Below are positions 1-8,663 of a stretch of DNA of 33,223 nt, in pieces. Source of the stretch: Flavobacterium sp. YO12 (lineage in GTDB: Bacteria > Bacteroidota > Bacteroidia > Flavobacteriales > Flavobacteriaceae). The DNA lies in NCBI RefSeq assembly GCF_004119495.1, contig NZ_NRQU01000052.1, forward strand, positions 1-33,223, given 5' to 3'. The notes beneath the pieces are model-generated. The model was not told the DNA's origin, did not search any database, and worked only from the letters and a program-made list of their open reading frames with translations. Made by a program: the position numbers and the translations under genes. Position 1 is the first letter of the stretch; each line of letters begins with the position of its first letter.

Positions 1-82
1 TTTATCCTGTTAAAATAAAAATACAAAACCATCGTTTTCAGTATTAATTTTCAAACCTAACTTCAAAAAAATCAAACCTTAA

Positions 83-1138
83 ATGAATCATTTTCTTCGA
101 CTAACGTGTGTCTTATTTGTTCTTTTTCTTTCTTCCTGTCATTCTTTTGCACAACAAAAAGATAATTATTCCGCCAAAATTGACAGCTTAATTAAAGTCA
201 CAAGTCCTAGATCATTTAATGGGGTAGTTTATGTACAGCAAAACGGAAAAATGAAGTATGCAAAAGCTTTTGGATACACTAATTTTAATACAAAAGAACC
301 ACTTAAAATCACTGATAGATTCTCGACAATGTCTATTGCCAAACAAGTTACAGCAGTACTCGTTTTAACTGAAGTCGAAAAAGGAACAATCGATTTAAAA
401 GCTACCGTTCGAAAATATTTACCTGATTTTAAATACAGCTGGGCAGACTCTGTTACTGTACACCAATTACTTAATAATACATCGGGAATTAGCAGCGAAA
501 GCTATGATAAACCTTTGAAATTTTCTCCGGGAAGTAACTTTAGTTACTCTAATCCCGGCTATTCTCTTTTGGGTGAAATTCTTGAAAAGCAAAGCAAAAA
601 AAGCTATAATCAATTAGTAACAGCATTGTTTAAAAAATGCGATATGAATAATAGTTCTTACCCTTCTGAAAGTGCCCAAAAAACTTTAACAAAAGGACAT
701 ACTGTAAAAACTGATGGAACAATTATAGTAAATGAAAAAATCAATTTTGAGCCGTCTCAATATTTTGGTTCCAATTTAATTGTAACAGCACCAGATTTAG
801 CAAAATGGAATGAAAAATTACATAATGGTAAACTGCTAAAAAATGAGACTTATAAATTAATGACAACTTACTCTATTACAAACACACATATTCTTTTTAG
901 CGACAAACCAATTGGTTATGGATATGGATTACGAATTAATGATCAAGCGGCTATAAAAGAAATTGGACATACTGGTTTTCATCCTAGTGAGGGTTTTACT
1001 GCAGTTAATTTGTATTATCCTGCAAGTAACACCAGCGTAATTGTAATGGAAAATCAAGCAAATGAAAACTTTGATATTGCGTACTATTTTGAACAGCAGA
1101 TACGAAGAATTGTTTTAAAATCTAATCTTTTAAAATGA
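83..1138 (+). CDS. Serine hydrolase, class C beta-lactamase/PBP-like lipoprotein
   Basis: Protein of 351 residues with the three sequence marks of the serine beta-lactamase/DD-peptidase-like family. S84-I-A-K87 fits the SxxK nucleophile motif, Y155-S-N157 fits YxN, and an HTG triplet near residue 295 fits the KTG-equivalent. The N-terminus is a hydrophobic signal ending in a lipobox (LSSC, Cys19), so the product is probably a lipoprotein facing the periplasm or the outside. Family members include D-aminopeptidases, esterases and penicillin-binding proteins, so the substrate cannot be read from sequence. Its stop overlaps the start of the next gene by 4 bp (ATGA), which points to translational coupling with a second hydrolase. 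Nothing ties it to the pectin locus downstream. Family assignment is firm; function is open. Confidence 0.85.
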   Translation: MNHFLRLTCVLFVLFLSSCHSFAQQKDNYSAKIDSLIKVTSPRSFNGVVYVQQNGKMKYAKAFGYTNFNTKEPLKITDRFSTMSIAKQVTAVLVLTEVEKGTIDLKATVRKYLPDFKYSWADSVTVHQLLNNTSGISSESYDKPLKFSPGSNFSYSNPGYSLLGEILEKQSKKSYNQLVTALFKKCDMNNSSYPSESAQKTLTKGHTVKTDGTIIVNEKINFEPSQYFGSNLIVTAPDLAKWNEKLHNGKLLKNETYKLMTTYSITNTHILFSDKPIGYGYGLRINDQAAIKEIGHTGFHPSEGFTAVNLYYPASNTSVIVMENQANENFDIAYYFEQQIRRIVLKSNLLK

Positions 1139-2061
1139 AGAAGCTGCTATTTATAGTAAGTTTGGTTCTCTTCTCGATACCATTTTTTGCTCAGACTATT
1201 TACTCTAAAGCATACGGAAACAGTAAAAATCCTGTTATTATTTTTATTCATGGCGGACCAAGCGGCAACTCTAACCTTTTTGAAGGAACAACTGCCGAAA
1301 CTCTAGCTAATAAAGGTTTTTATGTTATTGTTTATGATCGACGCGGAGAAGGAAGATCAAAAGACGAAAATGCTGTAATGACTTTTGATGAAAGTTTTAA
1401 TGATTTAAATCAAATTTACAAGATTTACAAGATAAGCAAAGCTAATATCCTTGCTCATAGTTTTGGAGGAATCGCTGCCACTTTGTATACGGCTAAATTT
1501 CCTGAAAAAGTAAGTTCACTAATTCTTGCAGGAGCTTTGTTCTCGCAGCAGGAAACGTATGATCACATTCTAAAAAAAGCTGCTGAATATTTTAAAAATG
1601 ATACTTCTAAACTTTCTCAGATCAAGAAGATTGAAAACCTGAACAAAAGCACTGCAGAATACCGAAAGGGATGTTATGATATAGCAAGTGAAATGAATTA
1701 TTTTGTAATGCCAAAACCAACAAAAGAAAGTACAGCATTAAGAAATCAATATGAAAAAAGCATTTTTTATAAAACTGCTGTCAAAAATGCGGAATCGCCT
1801 ATCAAGTTTTACAAAAATGAATCAAAAAATAACATCGACACCAAATCGATACTTCGAGAAATAAAAGCTGAAAAGATTCCCGTTTATGCCATTTATGGTA
1901 AAAATGACGGTATATTTTCAGAGAAGCAATTAAAAGATATACAGCAAATTACTGGTAAAAACAATTTCAAAATACTGGATAACTGTTCTCATTATTTATT
2001 TTTAGATCAACAAAATGATTTTATAAATTTTGTATCAAACAAATTGAAGAGCAAAAGCTGA
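1135..2061 (+). CDS. Secreted alpha/beta-fold hydrolase
   Basis: Protein of 308 residues with an N-terminal signal peptide (about residues 1-20, ending PFFAQ). It has a typical alpha/beta-hydrolase layout. HGGPSG at residues 39-44 forms the oxyanion-hole loop, AHSFGG places the nucleophile at Ser109, and Asp258 (GKNDG) and His286 (CSHY) complete a plausible triad. The HGGPSG loop together with a proline-iminopeptidase-like layout suggests a peptidase or esterase, but the cap region (about 135-225) is not diagnostic. The start codon lies inside the end of the upstream serine hydrolase gene, so the two are almost certainly one operon, ended by the hairpin just downstream. Confidence 0.85.
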   Translation: MKKLLFIVSLVLFSIPFFAQTIYSKAYGNSKNPVIIFIHGGPSGNSNLFEGTTAETLANKGFYVIVYDRRGEGRSKDENAVMTFDESFNDLNQIYKIYKISKANILAHSFGGIAATLYTAKFPEKVSSLILAGALFSQQETYDHILKKAAEYFKNDTSKLSQIKKIENLNKSTAEYRKGCYDIASEMNYFVMPKPTKESTALRNQYEKSIFYKTAVKNAESPIKFYKNESKNNIDTKSILREIKAEKIPVYAIYGKNDGIFSEKQLKDIQQITGKNNFKILDNCSHYLFLDQQNDFINFVSNKLKSKS

Positions 2062-2117
2062 TCGTTTGGCTATAATTTAAATTCCTTTTAATCGAGAAAC
2101 TAATCTTAAAAATAAAA

Positions 2118-2151
2118 AATCGCAGCGTTTACAAAAGTATACGCTGCGATT
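2118..2151. terminator. Bidirectional rho-independent terminator
   Basis: A perfect 10-bp stem (2119-2128 with 2141-2150, GC-rich core ATCGCAGCGT) is extended by A-T pairs and flanked by an A-run on the left and a nine-T run on the right. It sits between two converging operons, the alpha/beta hydrolase on plus and the DUF1266 gene on minus, and can serve both. Confidence 0.85.
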
Positions 2152-2202
2152 TTTTTTTTATATCTAATTTTCTTCTGCTAAAAATGAGACTTAATCTCTG
2201 TC

Positions 2203-2916
2203 TTATAAGTACTTTTTATTACTCATAGGGCTTTTTTTGTTATGAAGTAAATCATCAGCAATTTGAATCATTCCGCTGTTGTTTGAACCTCCCCAAAGCT
2301 GCCTTCCAAATATATAGCTTTTGGTATACTCTTCCCAAGTTACGCAATAACCCTTTAGGCTTTTGTATGATTTTTGAAGATATTCTTTCAACTCTGCTTC
2401 AGAAAGATAACCAGCGTCATAACAACAACGTGCTAAAAAAGCTCCTCTTCCATAATTCCAAGCAGTATCTTTTGTTCTTTTTATTTGCGCGAAATCTTTA
2501 ATTACATTTTGCTCAATTAACTCAGGAACAACATTATTTAGATTTCTGTATATCTCTAAATATCTTTTAAAAATTTCTTCTTCACGAGGTAAATTCGATT
2601 TTAAAATAGAAACATAATCTTCTTTATTCTCAAAAGCATCATATACAATATCTATATATTCGTCGTGATTTCTTTCCTGCAAATTTAAAAGTATTTCTAG
2701 AGCCCCCTCCTTATCAAAGATACTCCAGTAATCCTCCAAAATTGTTTTTAAAACACTTTTGCTGAGTCCTGTTTCGTAAGAGTTAAGGAAGGCTGATTGC
2801 TGCTCAGCGTACATTGAACTAATTAATAAATAATCCAATTGTTGACCAACGACTACATTTTTATCGTTTAATCGTATACTTTTAAATGCATTAAAAATCT
2901 TTGAAAGAAAAACCAT
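2203..2916 (-). CDS. DUF1266 domain-containing protein
   Basis: Protein of 237 residues without a signal peptide, so probably cytoplasmic. The C-terminal half carries the DUF1266 pattern: an AWNYGRGAFLARCCYDAGYL block near residues 150-170, followed by an acidic SEAELKEYL stretch, a conserved Trp (VTWEEY) and a YIFGRQLWGG block near 202-211. Proteins of this family have no established biochemical role. It is the last gene of a three-gene minus-strand operon, 12 bp after the membrane-anchored protein upstream, and ends at the bidirectional terminator. The family call rests on remembered motif spacing. Confidence 0.72.
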   Translation of the reverse strand: MVFLSKIFNAFKSIRLNDKNVVVGQQLDYLLISSMYAEQQSAFLNSYETGLSKSVLKTILEDYWSIFDKEGALEILLNLQERNHDEYIDIVYDAFENKEDYVSILKSNLPREEEIFKRYLEIYRNLNNVVPELIEQNVIKDFAQIKRTKDTAWNYGRGAFLARCCYDAGYLSEAELKEYLQKSYKSLKGYCVTWEEYTKSYIFGRQLWGGSNNSGMIQIADDLLHNKKSPMSNKKYL

Positions 2917-2928
2917 TTCTATTTAATT

Positions 2929-3621
2929 TTATCTCAGATTAGGAAACTTACTTTGTAATACTTTTACAAAATTCTCTCCTACTACCTGATATTTTGCTCT
3001 TGTTAAGAACTGTTTATTTACATTTAAAATATCTGCCGGGTCTGGTGTGTAATGCAATCTGTCGTGAATTTCAAGTGCCAAAGGATTACCGTCTATATTG
3101 AATGTAATGATGTGTGTTTTTGGTAAATATTCTTCAGCCGATTTTGCGTATACTCCTAACTGTGATTTTAAGATTCCGCCATCTTTCAGTTTTGCTTCTT
3201 CAATTCGGAAATTATCAAAAACAATGTGCTCGTCTAATTCTCCAACTGTATCTGTACTAAAAAAGTGTAGATCATTACCGCTCAATACCCAAAAACATTC
3301 TGTTTCTATTCTTTGCAGTTTAACTCCTACTGTCGAAAGCGCAACATTTTTTAGACCATCGCTTACCATTTCCTGAACTTTCTCAGCTTTAGTTTGCGGC
3401 ACAGATGCAGAAGTATAGGCATCTATAGTTTTGCCTTTCATCCATTCTTTTAGTTGTGGAAAATCTTGTTTTAGAACCTCTTCTTTATAAAGATCATATT
3501 TTGTTCTTTCAACATCTAAGTCAATTTCTTTTTTTACCGAAGCATGTTTTTTATTCATGTATACCATAAAAATGATACCGGCAATTACTAAAACAACGGG
3601 AATTAAAAATAGTGGATTCAT
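2929..3621 (-). CDS. Membrane-anchored protein of unknown function
   Basis: Protein of 230 residues. Residues about 3-22 form one strong hydrophobic segment followed by a lysine-rich stretch (MNKKHASVKK), consistent with an N-terminal anchor and a cytoplasmic remainder. The rest is soluble and mixed alpha/beta, with alternating hydrophobic strands between about 100 and 190 that could form a compact beta domain, perhaps PH-like, although I cannot show this. No catalytic motif is recognisable. It is the middle gene of the 4100-2203 operon, 17 bp after the preceding gene and 12 bp before the DUF1266 gene, so the three probably act together. Confidence 0.7.
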   Translation of the reverse strand: MNPLFLIPVVLVIAGIIFMVYMNKKHASVKKEIDLDVERTKYDLYKEEVLKQDFPQLKEWMKGKTIDAYTSASVPQTKAEKVQEMVSDGLKNVALSTVGVKLQRIETECFWVLSGNDLHFFSTDTVGELDEHIVFDNFRIEEAKLKDGGILKSQLGVYAKSAEEYLPKTHIITFNIDGNPLALEIHDRLHYTPDPADILNVNKQFLTRAKYQVVGENFVKVLQSKFPNLR

Positions 3622-3638
3622 AATTTAATTAAATTTAT

Positions 3639-4100
3639 TTAAAGGTTAAGTGGTTTGACATCTTTCTTTTTCTCTTTTCCGAACAAGCCGTAAAAAATCA
3701 AGCATAGCAGAAGAAATAGAATTATTTTTCCGCCATACTGTGTATAAAACCCAAGTTTTAATAACTGATTTTTATCTAATTTATTTGTACTGATTATTTT
3801 TTCAAGCTGTTCATTAGACAACTCATAATAGCGGTCAGAATCAGGTTTTACTAACACGAGCTTTGGTTCTTGAGTGATCCAAACGGGTATCCATGCTATA
3901 CTATATTCCTGGTGAAGCCTGCCAAGATCTAAGTGTACATTTGATTCTTCTTTTGAAAGATATTCATCGGTGTTTGGCAAGTCTGAGACAATCTCGATTT
4001 TATCAATTTTTCCAATTGGTATTTTTAATTTGGCTGAAGCCGTAGTGAAAGAAAATAGACTAATAATTACTAATAAGAAAATCTTTTTTATATCATTCAT
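3639..4100 (-). CDS. Small exported protein with C-terminal membrane helix
   Basis: Protein of 153 residues from the ATG at 4100. The reading frame can be extended upstream to a TTG at 4118, but the ATG gives a clean signal peptide (MNDIKKIFLLVIISLFSFTTASA) and is preferred. A second hydrophobic segment lies near the C-terminus (about residues 121-140, IILFLLLCLIFYGLFG) followed by a lysine-rich tail. The predicted topology is therefore an extracytoplasmic domain of about 95 residues held by a C-terminal helix. No family is recognised. It is the first gene of the three-gene operon that ends with the DUF1266 gene. Confidence 0.65.
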   Translation of the reverse strand: MNDIKKIFLLVIISLFSFTTASAKLKIPIGKIDKIEIVSDLPNTDEYLSKEESNVHLDLGRLHQEYSIAWIPVWITQEPKLVLVKPDSDRYYELSNEQLEKIISTNKLDKNQLLKLGFYTQYGGKIILFLLLCLIFYGLFGKEKKKDVKPLNL

Positions 4101-4216
4101 AATTTTCAATCGTCTCAATTTAATCAGGATTATTTTAAATTAGTCTATATTTTAATACAATACAAAAAATAAAATAGGCGAGTATTGTTAAAAAAAACCT
4201 CTTGGAAAGTTCTATT

Positions 4217-4245
4217 CAAATATATATCATTTTTCTTACACCAAA
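4217..4245 (-). promoter_or_regulatory. Putative promoter of the 4100-2203 operon
   Basis: On the minus strand TTTG (4245-4242) and TATATTTG (4224-4217) are separated by 17 bp, matching the Bacteroidota -33/-7 pattern TTTG...TAnnTTTG. A transcript would start near 4210 and have a leader of about 110 bases. The remaining bases from 4246 to 4366 are AT-rich and hold no recognisable gene or hairpin. Confidence 0.45.
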
Positions 4246-4366
4246 CAATAATAAAATTAAACTTTTAACTTTTTTACTAGAATAACCTTATTTTAAAGAG
4301 CTGATTGTTATTTTATTTTAAATTTTATTTTAACATTTTACAAAATTTTTAGAATGTCTGTCTCGC

Positions 4367-5161
4367 TTAATTATCTTTGAATTTAACCAATACAATATTT
4401 GGTTTTGGAGCCGATTCCATAGCTGCTCCCATATAAAAACTAGTATGCGGCGGCTGATTATAACCAACATTCTGCCAAGCGATGCTTAATCGATATTGCG
4501 GATCATGCATTAAAGTATATTGTCTGACATTAGTTGGAATTGTTGTGGAATAAATTCTAAGTTCTTTATTATCTTCAGATCTCAAAATCAATTCTTCGCG
4601 CCAGTCGCCTAAAATATCTGCAGAAAGTGCAGGGGTCGATTTTGTGCCGTTGTTTGAAACAGCTCCTTCGGCAGTAAACAATCTCCCGTAATTATATTTA
4701 TCGATATAATTTGAATTTAAAAGTTCCCTCGAAGTATCACCGTCCCAATAAATTAAAAAGTTAGTTGAACTTGGCGCTTTACCAATATTATTTCCTTTCA
4801 TATCATGCAGATACGGAGAACCTGACCACCAGCATTGCGCACCTTTTCGAGTTGGGTCAATATTGTCTGCAACACCTCGGCCTACATCTTCATTAAGAGA
4901 ACCAGTAAACAATACTTTTCCATCTTTAGCCGAAAATAAAGTGACGCCCGGACCTGTCGTTCCGTTTTCAATTTCATGAATTCCAAAAACCTCTAAACCC
5001 GGAATATCCAAATCAAGATCAGAAACATGAATCGCATCTCCGTGTCTAAAACCCGTTGTATACAAACCTTGCTCATTATCATCAACACACATTGATCCGT
5101 AGATTATTTCATCTTTTCCGTCATTATCGACATCAGCAACTGTAAGATTATGATTTCCCAT
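4367..5161 (-). CDS. PL11 rhamnogalacturonan lyase, C-terminal fragment
   Basis: The 264-residue 3' part of the split PL11 gene. The first ATG of this frame (5161) is an internal Met of the full enzyme (GMGNHNLTVADV), and there is no signal peptide or promoter of its own. It contains the later propeller blades (DVDNDGKDEIIYG, HVSDLDLDIPGLEVFG, LGDWREELILR) and the usual C-terminal HDPQYRLSIAWQNVGYNQPPH block. If the frameshift is real this part would be translated poorly or not at all. Confidence 0.65.
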   Translation of the reverse strand: MGNHNLTVADVDNDGKDEIIYGSMCVDDNEQGLYTTGFRHGDAIHVSDLDLDIPGLEVFGIHEIENGTTGPGVTLFSAKDGKVLFTGSLNEDVGRGVADNIDPTRKGAQCWWSGSPYLHDMKGNNIGKAPSSTNFLIYWDGDTSRELLNSNYIDKYNYGRLFTAEGAVSNNGTKSTPALSADILGDWREELILRSEDNKELRIYSTTIPTNVRQYTLMHDPQYRLSIAWQNVGYNQPPHTSFYMGAAMESAPKPNIVLVKFKDN

Positions 5162-5211
5162 TCCCGAATATGGATTTTCAGCATCTTTACTGTCAAAAGT
5201 CCATCTTGACG

Positions 5212-6219
5212 TTAATTTTTATTTTTAAAATCCCAAGCAGCCAAAACCGTTCTGCCATAGTAACCACGACACATTACAACACTTGGGTGAATTCCGTCGA
5301 GATAAGCAATACAGGCAATAAAACGATCCATTCTATTTCCTTTTGTATCATTGCCGCCGCTTCCTCCTCTTCCACCCCAGCCAGCCAAATCGCCTCGTTG
5401 TGGTATATAATCTACGGTTGTAACTAACTTTCCTGTTCTGCCGTCAAAAACCGAAAGATATTCTGGTCCTTTTAAAATCTTGCCATACGTTTTAGAATCA
5501 GGATCACGGTCAACCCAGTCTTTTGAAGCATCTCCAACCACATTTCCTGCGCTGTCAGTTGTGCCATCTGCAGTTTTGCAGACCACTTCTGCTATACCGT
5601 CACCATCTAAATCATATACCATAAACTGTGTATAATGTGCGCCTTCGCGAATGTTTTTTCCGAGATTAATCTCCCACAAAAATGTTCCATCTAAAGTATA
5701 AGCCTGAAATATTGGCGGATCTGTAATTCCTGTTTGAGAATTATCATGTCCTTTTCCCGTCATATGAACAATCAAATCGTATTTTCCGTCTCCATTTAAA
5801 TCACCAACCGAAACATCATTTGCTGTATAGCCCTCAATTTCTCTTAATTTAATCGATAAATATTGTTTATCAGAAACATTCGCTGGAATTGTAAAACTCC
5901 CCGAAGCTTCAGATTCCTTTCCATTTAAAACCGTTTTAACAAACCAAGTATTCTCTTCTTTAGCATTAGCTTTAATATCAACAAAATTGGTCGCGCCTGT
6001 AATTGGCTTTTCATTCAATAAAACAGCTTTTTTAGCACCGCTTTTTCGATACAAATTAAAAGCCAGATCATCAGAATCTGTTCCTAAAACACGCCAGCTC
6101 ACAAAAAAATGACCTTTATCTTTTATCGCGATAATACCACGATCTAGATTTTCCATTTGTCTTTGACTCAAAACTGTCAAACTCACAAAAAACAATAAAA
6201 AGAGAATATATTTTTTCAT
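5212..6219 (-). CDS. PL11 rhamnogalacturonan lyase, N-terminal fragment
   Basis: The 335-residue 5' part of the split PL11 gene. It starts with a signal peptide (about residues 1-19, ending LTVLSQ). An N-terminal fibronectin-like region follows (about 20-120), then the first propeller blades with DLNGDGKYD near residue 150 and DLDGDGIAE near 203. It ends at TAA 5214-5212, three codons after the point where the frame is lost. Alone it lacks nearly half of the propeller and is unlikely to be active. Confidence 0.7.
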   Translation of the reverse strand: MKKYILFLLFFVSLTVLSQRQMENLDRGIIAIKDKGHFFVSWRVLGTDSDDLAFNLYRKSGAKKAVLLNEKPITGATNFVDIKANAKEENTWFVKTVLNGKESEASGSFTIPANVSDKQYLSIKLREIEGYTANDVSVGDLNGDGKYDLIVHMTGKGHDNSQTGITDPPIFQAYTLDGTFLWEINLGKNIREGAHYTQFMVYDLDGDGIAEVVCKTADGTTDSAGNVVGDASKDWVDRDPDSKTYGKILKGPEYLSVFDGRTGKLVTTVDYIPQRGDLAGWGGRGGSGGNDTKGNRMDRFIACIAYLDGIHPSVVMCRGYYGRTVLAAWDFKNKN

Positions 6220-6250
6220 AAATTTTATATTGAATTGTGGTTAGTTATTT

Positions 6251-6387
6251 CACGCAGATTTAGCAGATTTATTTTAATCTCGCAAAGTCGCAAAGCCGCA
6301 AAATTTTTATTCTAAGATTTTCTTGGCGTCTTGGCGACTTTGCGAGAACTGCATATAAAACTTAGCTCCTTAGAACCTTAGAACCTC
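6251..6387. repeat. Intergenic repeat with inverted arms and short tandem units
   Basis: Between the PL11 gene and the upstream six-hairpin gene lies a non-coding patchwork. It holds a CACGCAGATTTAGCAGATT block (6251-6269), perfect 13-bp arms CTCGCAAAGTCGC (6279-6291) and GCGACTTTGCGAG (6334-6346), the internal tandem CGCAAAG/CGCAAAG/CGCAAAA, and a CTTAG-type tandem at 6361-6387. A shorter relative of the first block recurs at 21718-21732. This looks like a family of dispersed Flavobacterium intergenic repeats. Confidence 0.7.
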
Positions 6388-6393
6388 AAAAAA

Positions 6394-8520
6394 TCAAAAC
6401 ATCTTCTTAAATCCCTCGCTCTTAACCTTCCAAGTTCCATCTTTTGGGAAACCTGGATTTTCTCCTTCAGATCCGTCCCAGCCTGCACACATCATGGCAA
6501 CAGCAGTTAGAATTCCGCCATTACCCGGAAGATAAAGCGTTAATCGTTCCGCCTGATAATTATGTCCGTTTTTTAAATACGTATTCGTTGTTACTTTCAT
6601 AAAAAGAGCATCAACCGCTTTATCAGGCATATTTAAACGGGCTGCTGACATCGCCGTCATCGGGAAATCCCAACCCCAGGTTTTATCCCACGACCAAGTT
6701 TTCCAAACCAGATCAAAGGTGTTTTTCATGATTTTCTTATCTAAAAGAGAAGTTTCAGGAAGCATTCCAAATGTTCCTAAAACAGACGGATGATCTGTTT
6801 TGAATTCGGGATTGGTATAGGAATCTGTTGCGCTTTCTGTTGCTAGATACACATTATCTGCAACTGGAAGTTTTGACAATTTAGCCAAAACCGTTTCCCA
6901 CTTTTCAGGTACTTTTTGATTTAGCTTTTTCTTCCATTCAATTGCTGTTTTCAAAGCCCAGTTCCAATATGCCAATTCATACGTTGGATTAAAAGTTTCC
7001 ATTGCTTTAAAACGTTCTTGAGCCGGAATCACGCCCGGACCTAAAACATAACGATCCGTTTTTGGATCGTAATTAGCAAACGAAGCCATAAAATCGGCCG
7101 TTGCAAAAACACGTTCGCTGTATAAATTTAAAGTTGAAGTTGTTGGTTTTGCTCTGTAAATCAATTCCGCATAAGTAATAAAATGCGGCTGCTGCCAAAT
7201 TAAAAATGACCCTACAGACGACGGACTTTCGTTGCCGTCTGCATCAACCATTTTCTGCCATCTTGCTCCTTCAAAACCTTGTCTTTTGGCAATGTTTTTT
7301 GCTTTATCAAAAACCTTTTGATACCAAGGAAGACTCTTTTCTAACAATTCTGGTCTATTCCAAAGTGCAAAATGAACACCGTGCCACCAATGCATTTCTA
7401 AATGCGGTTTTCCATACCAGCTGTTATATGTTAAACCCGTTTCCTGAGGCGGTACTTTTCCAGTACATTGCAGTTTCGTAAGATATTGTGACAGAATAAT
7501 TCTGCGCTCCAGTTCATTGGCGCGAGAATCTGTACTGCCTGAAAAATCAACTGCAGCGCCGCTGTTCCAGAATTTCTCCCAGCCTTTTATACTGCTGTTT
7601 TGAATGTCTGTGAAAGAGGAATTTTTAATTGCTTTTTTTTCTGCTAAAGCAAAAAGACAGCTCAATTCTAATGTATTAGTATTCGAAGCTTCAACAACAA
7701 AATAATGACCTGAAGTTTGTTTTATCTGAGCATTTCCTTTCCAATTTAAATTTACATTGTACGAAATACTGTCCATTACATGAGTAACAACGGCTTCTGT
7801 TTTTGACTTTGCTGTAAGTGTGCTTTTATAATCTTGTTTTCCGTCCCATTTTGTACCCATATCTGCCCAATCTCCTGTTGGAAATGGAATTCGTAAACTT
7901 ATCTTTAAACGTTTTTGCTGTAATAAATCTGATTTTACTTTTACGCCAATTTCATCTTTTTCCTGATGTGAAGCTGTTAAAACTGTTACTGGAGTTCCTT
8001 CAATTTCAAAATAACTTTCGATTTCTCCCGTCCACACATTTAGTTTTTGCGAAATGGCTTTTACATCAGATGGCTTTACCAGACTTCCATCTTTCTTCGT
8101 AATTTCAAAACCTAAATTCCCAAGCTGCAATAAATGCGGATTCTGTCTGAACCAGTTTACTGCTTCAACTTTTCGTTTTGGTTCTTTAATCTGAACCGTG
8201 TATGAAATGTCTCTTCCATATTGCTTATAATCTCTTAAAGTCTCCGAAAACTTATAATTATTGGTGTTTTTATAACTATCCCAACCCCACTCCGATTGTG
8301 TTCCAAGCGGAATTCCGTTTTGATATTCTTTCGGAAAAGTCTGCAGCCCAGTAGCATCAACTGTAAAAGCAAAAGCACCGTTACCAACCGTTAAAGATGC
8401 GAGAGTATCAATAGCCGAAATTTTGACATTATGCCTTGTTACTAATGCCTTTCGATCGATTTTCTGTGCAAAAAGCGAAACCGAAAATAAGAATACGGTT
8501 ATGAATTTATAGTTTTTCAT
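6394..8520 (-). CDS. Secreted six-hairpin (alpha/alpha)6-barrel glycosidase-like protein
   Basis: Protein of 708 residues with a signal peptide (about 1-18, ending SLFAQ). The N-terminal part (about 25-310) looks like a beta-sandwich. The C-terminal part has Trp-rich helical-barrel motifs: GLTYNSWYGKPHLEMHWWHG near 363-382, WSWDKTWGWDFPMTAMSAAR near 612-631, and a terminal LYLPGNGGILTAVAMM block. These resemble the six-hairpin glycosidases around GH65 and GH95, and the WGWDFP region is where the catalytic acid usually sits in that clan. I cannot assign a numbered family. It is the middle gene of unit A, between the DUF4450 gene and PL11, so it probably removes a sugar from rhamnogalacturonan side chains or their oligosaccharides. 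Confidence 0.7.
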   Translation of the reverse strand: MKNYKFITVFLFSVSLFAQKIDRKALVTRHNVKISAIDTLASLTVGNGAFAFTVDATGLQTFPKEYQNGIPLGTQSEWGWDSYKNTNNYKFSETLRDYKQYGRDISYTVQIKEPKRKVEAVNWFRQNPHLLQLGNLGFEITKKDGSLVKPSDVKAISQKLNVWTGEIESYFEIEGTPVTVLTASHQEKDEIGVKVKSDLLQQKRLKISLRIPFPTGDWADMGTKWDGKQDYKSTLTAKSKTEAVVTHVMDSISYNVNLNWKGNAQIKQTSGHYFVVEASNTNTLELSCLFALAEKKAIKNSSFTDIQNSSIKGWEKFWNSGAAVDFSGSTDSRANELERRIILSQYLTKLQCTGKVPPQETGLTYNSWYGKPHLEMHWWHGVHFALWNRPELLEKSLPWYQKVFDKAKNIAKRQGFEGARWQKMVDADGNESPSSVGSFLIWQQPHFITYAELIYRAKPTTSTLNLYSERVFATADFMASFANYDPKTDRYVLGPGVIPAQERFKAMETFNPTYELAYWNWALKTAIEWKKKLNQKVPEKWETVLAKLSKLPVADNVYLATESATDSYTNPEFKTDHPSVLGTFGMLPETSLLDKKIMKNTFDLVWKTWSWDKTWGWDFPMTAMSAARLNMPDKAVDALFMKVTTNTYLKNGHNYQAERLTLYLPGNGGILTAVAMMCAGWDGSEGENPGFPKDGTWKVKSEGFKKMF

Positions 8521-8569
8521 GTGGTTATTTTGTTTTGATAGTTTTTTTGAAGTTTAGGGTTTCAGATTG

Positions 8570-8627
8570 GCTTCGACTTCGCTCAGCCTGACAGCCAATC
8601 TTTTATCAGGCTGAGCGAAGTCGAAGC
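8570..8627. repeat. REP-like palindrome, copy 1
   Basis: Perfect 22-bp inverted arms (8570-8591 and 8606-8627, core CTTCGACTTCGCTCAGCC) around a 14-base loop. It is GC-rich against AT-rich surroundings and sits between two co-directional genes of unit A. Relatives lie at 15349-15409 and 16947-17006. It could fold in the transcript and act as an mRNA stabiliser or attenuator, or simply be a mobile palindrome. Confidence 0.85.
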
Positions 8628-8663
8628 TCATTTCTACAATTATCTCATTATGTAATTGACTAA

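Larger units (their letters stand above)
4367..6219 (-). pseudogene. PL11 rhamnogalacturonan lyase, split by a one-base frameshift
   Basis: Two adjacent minus-strand frames (6219-5212 and 5161-4367) together encode one PL11 rhamnogalacturonan lyase. This enzyme cleaves the rhamnose-galacturonate backbone of rhamnogalacturonan-I by beta-elimination. The first frame breaks off after WDFKNKN. In the other frame the sequence continues without a gap as LTSRWTFDSKD, then ENPYSGMGNHN, exactly the family order. One extra A in the run at 5216-5220 (five instead of six on the coding strand) would restore an uninterrupted 617-residue protein, a normal length for the family. The signal peptide and the Asp-rich calcium-type loops of the beta-propeller (DLNGDGKYD, DLDGDGIAE, DVDNDGKDE) are intact. 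It may be a recent inactivation or a sequencing error in a homopolymer. It is the last gene of minus unit A. Confidence 0.85.

Noticed and set aside
1..12. ATCCTGT at the left edge as another PUL operator
   Set aside because: Only one box is present; the expected second box 10 bp away (positions 15-20) does not match, and any target gene would lie outside the window.
5206..5230. Programmed -1 frameshifting in PL11
   Set aside because: The site around AAAAATAAAAATTAA does not make a good slippery heptamer in frame, the A-run is short, and no stimulatory hairpin is seen just downstream. Mutation or sequencing error is simpler.
5170..5427. Plus-strand ORF opposite the PL11 gene
   Set aside because: It lies antisense to a clear PL11 coding region that is conserved in both fragments; no family resemblance or promoter.
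8570..8627. Palindrome as an ordinary rho-independent terminator
   Set aside because: There is a long stem but no T-tract on either side, and it lies between co-directional genes; the same sequence recurs elsewhere, so a repeat family is the better call.
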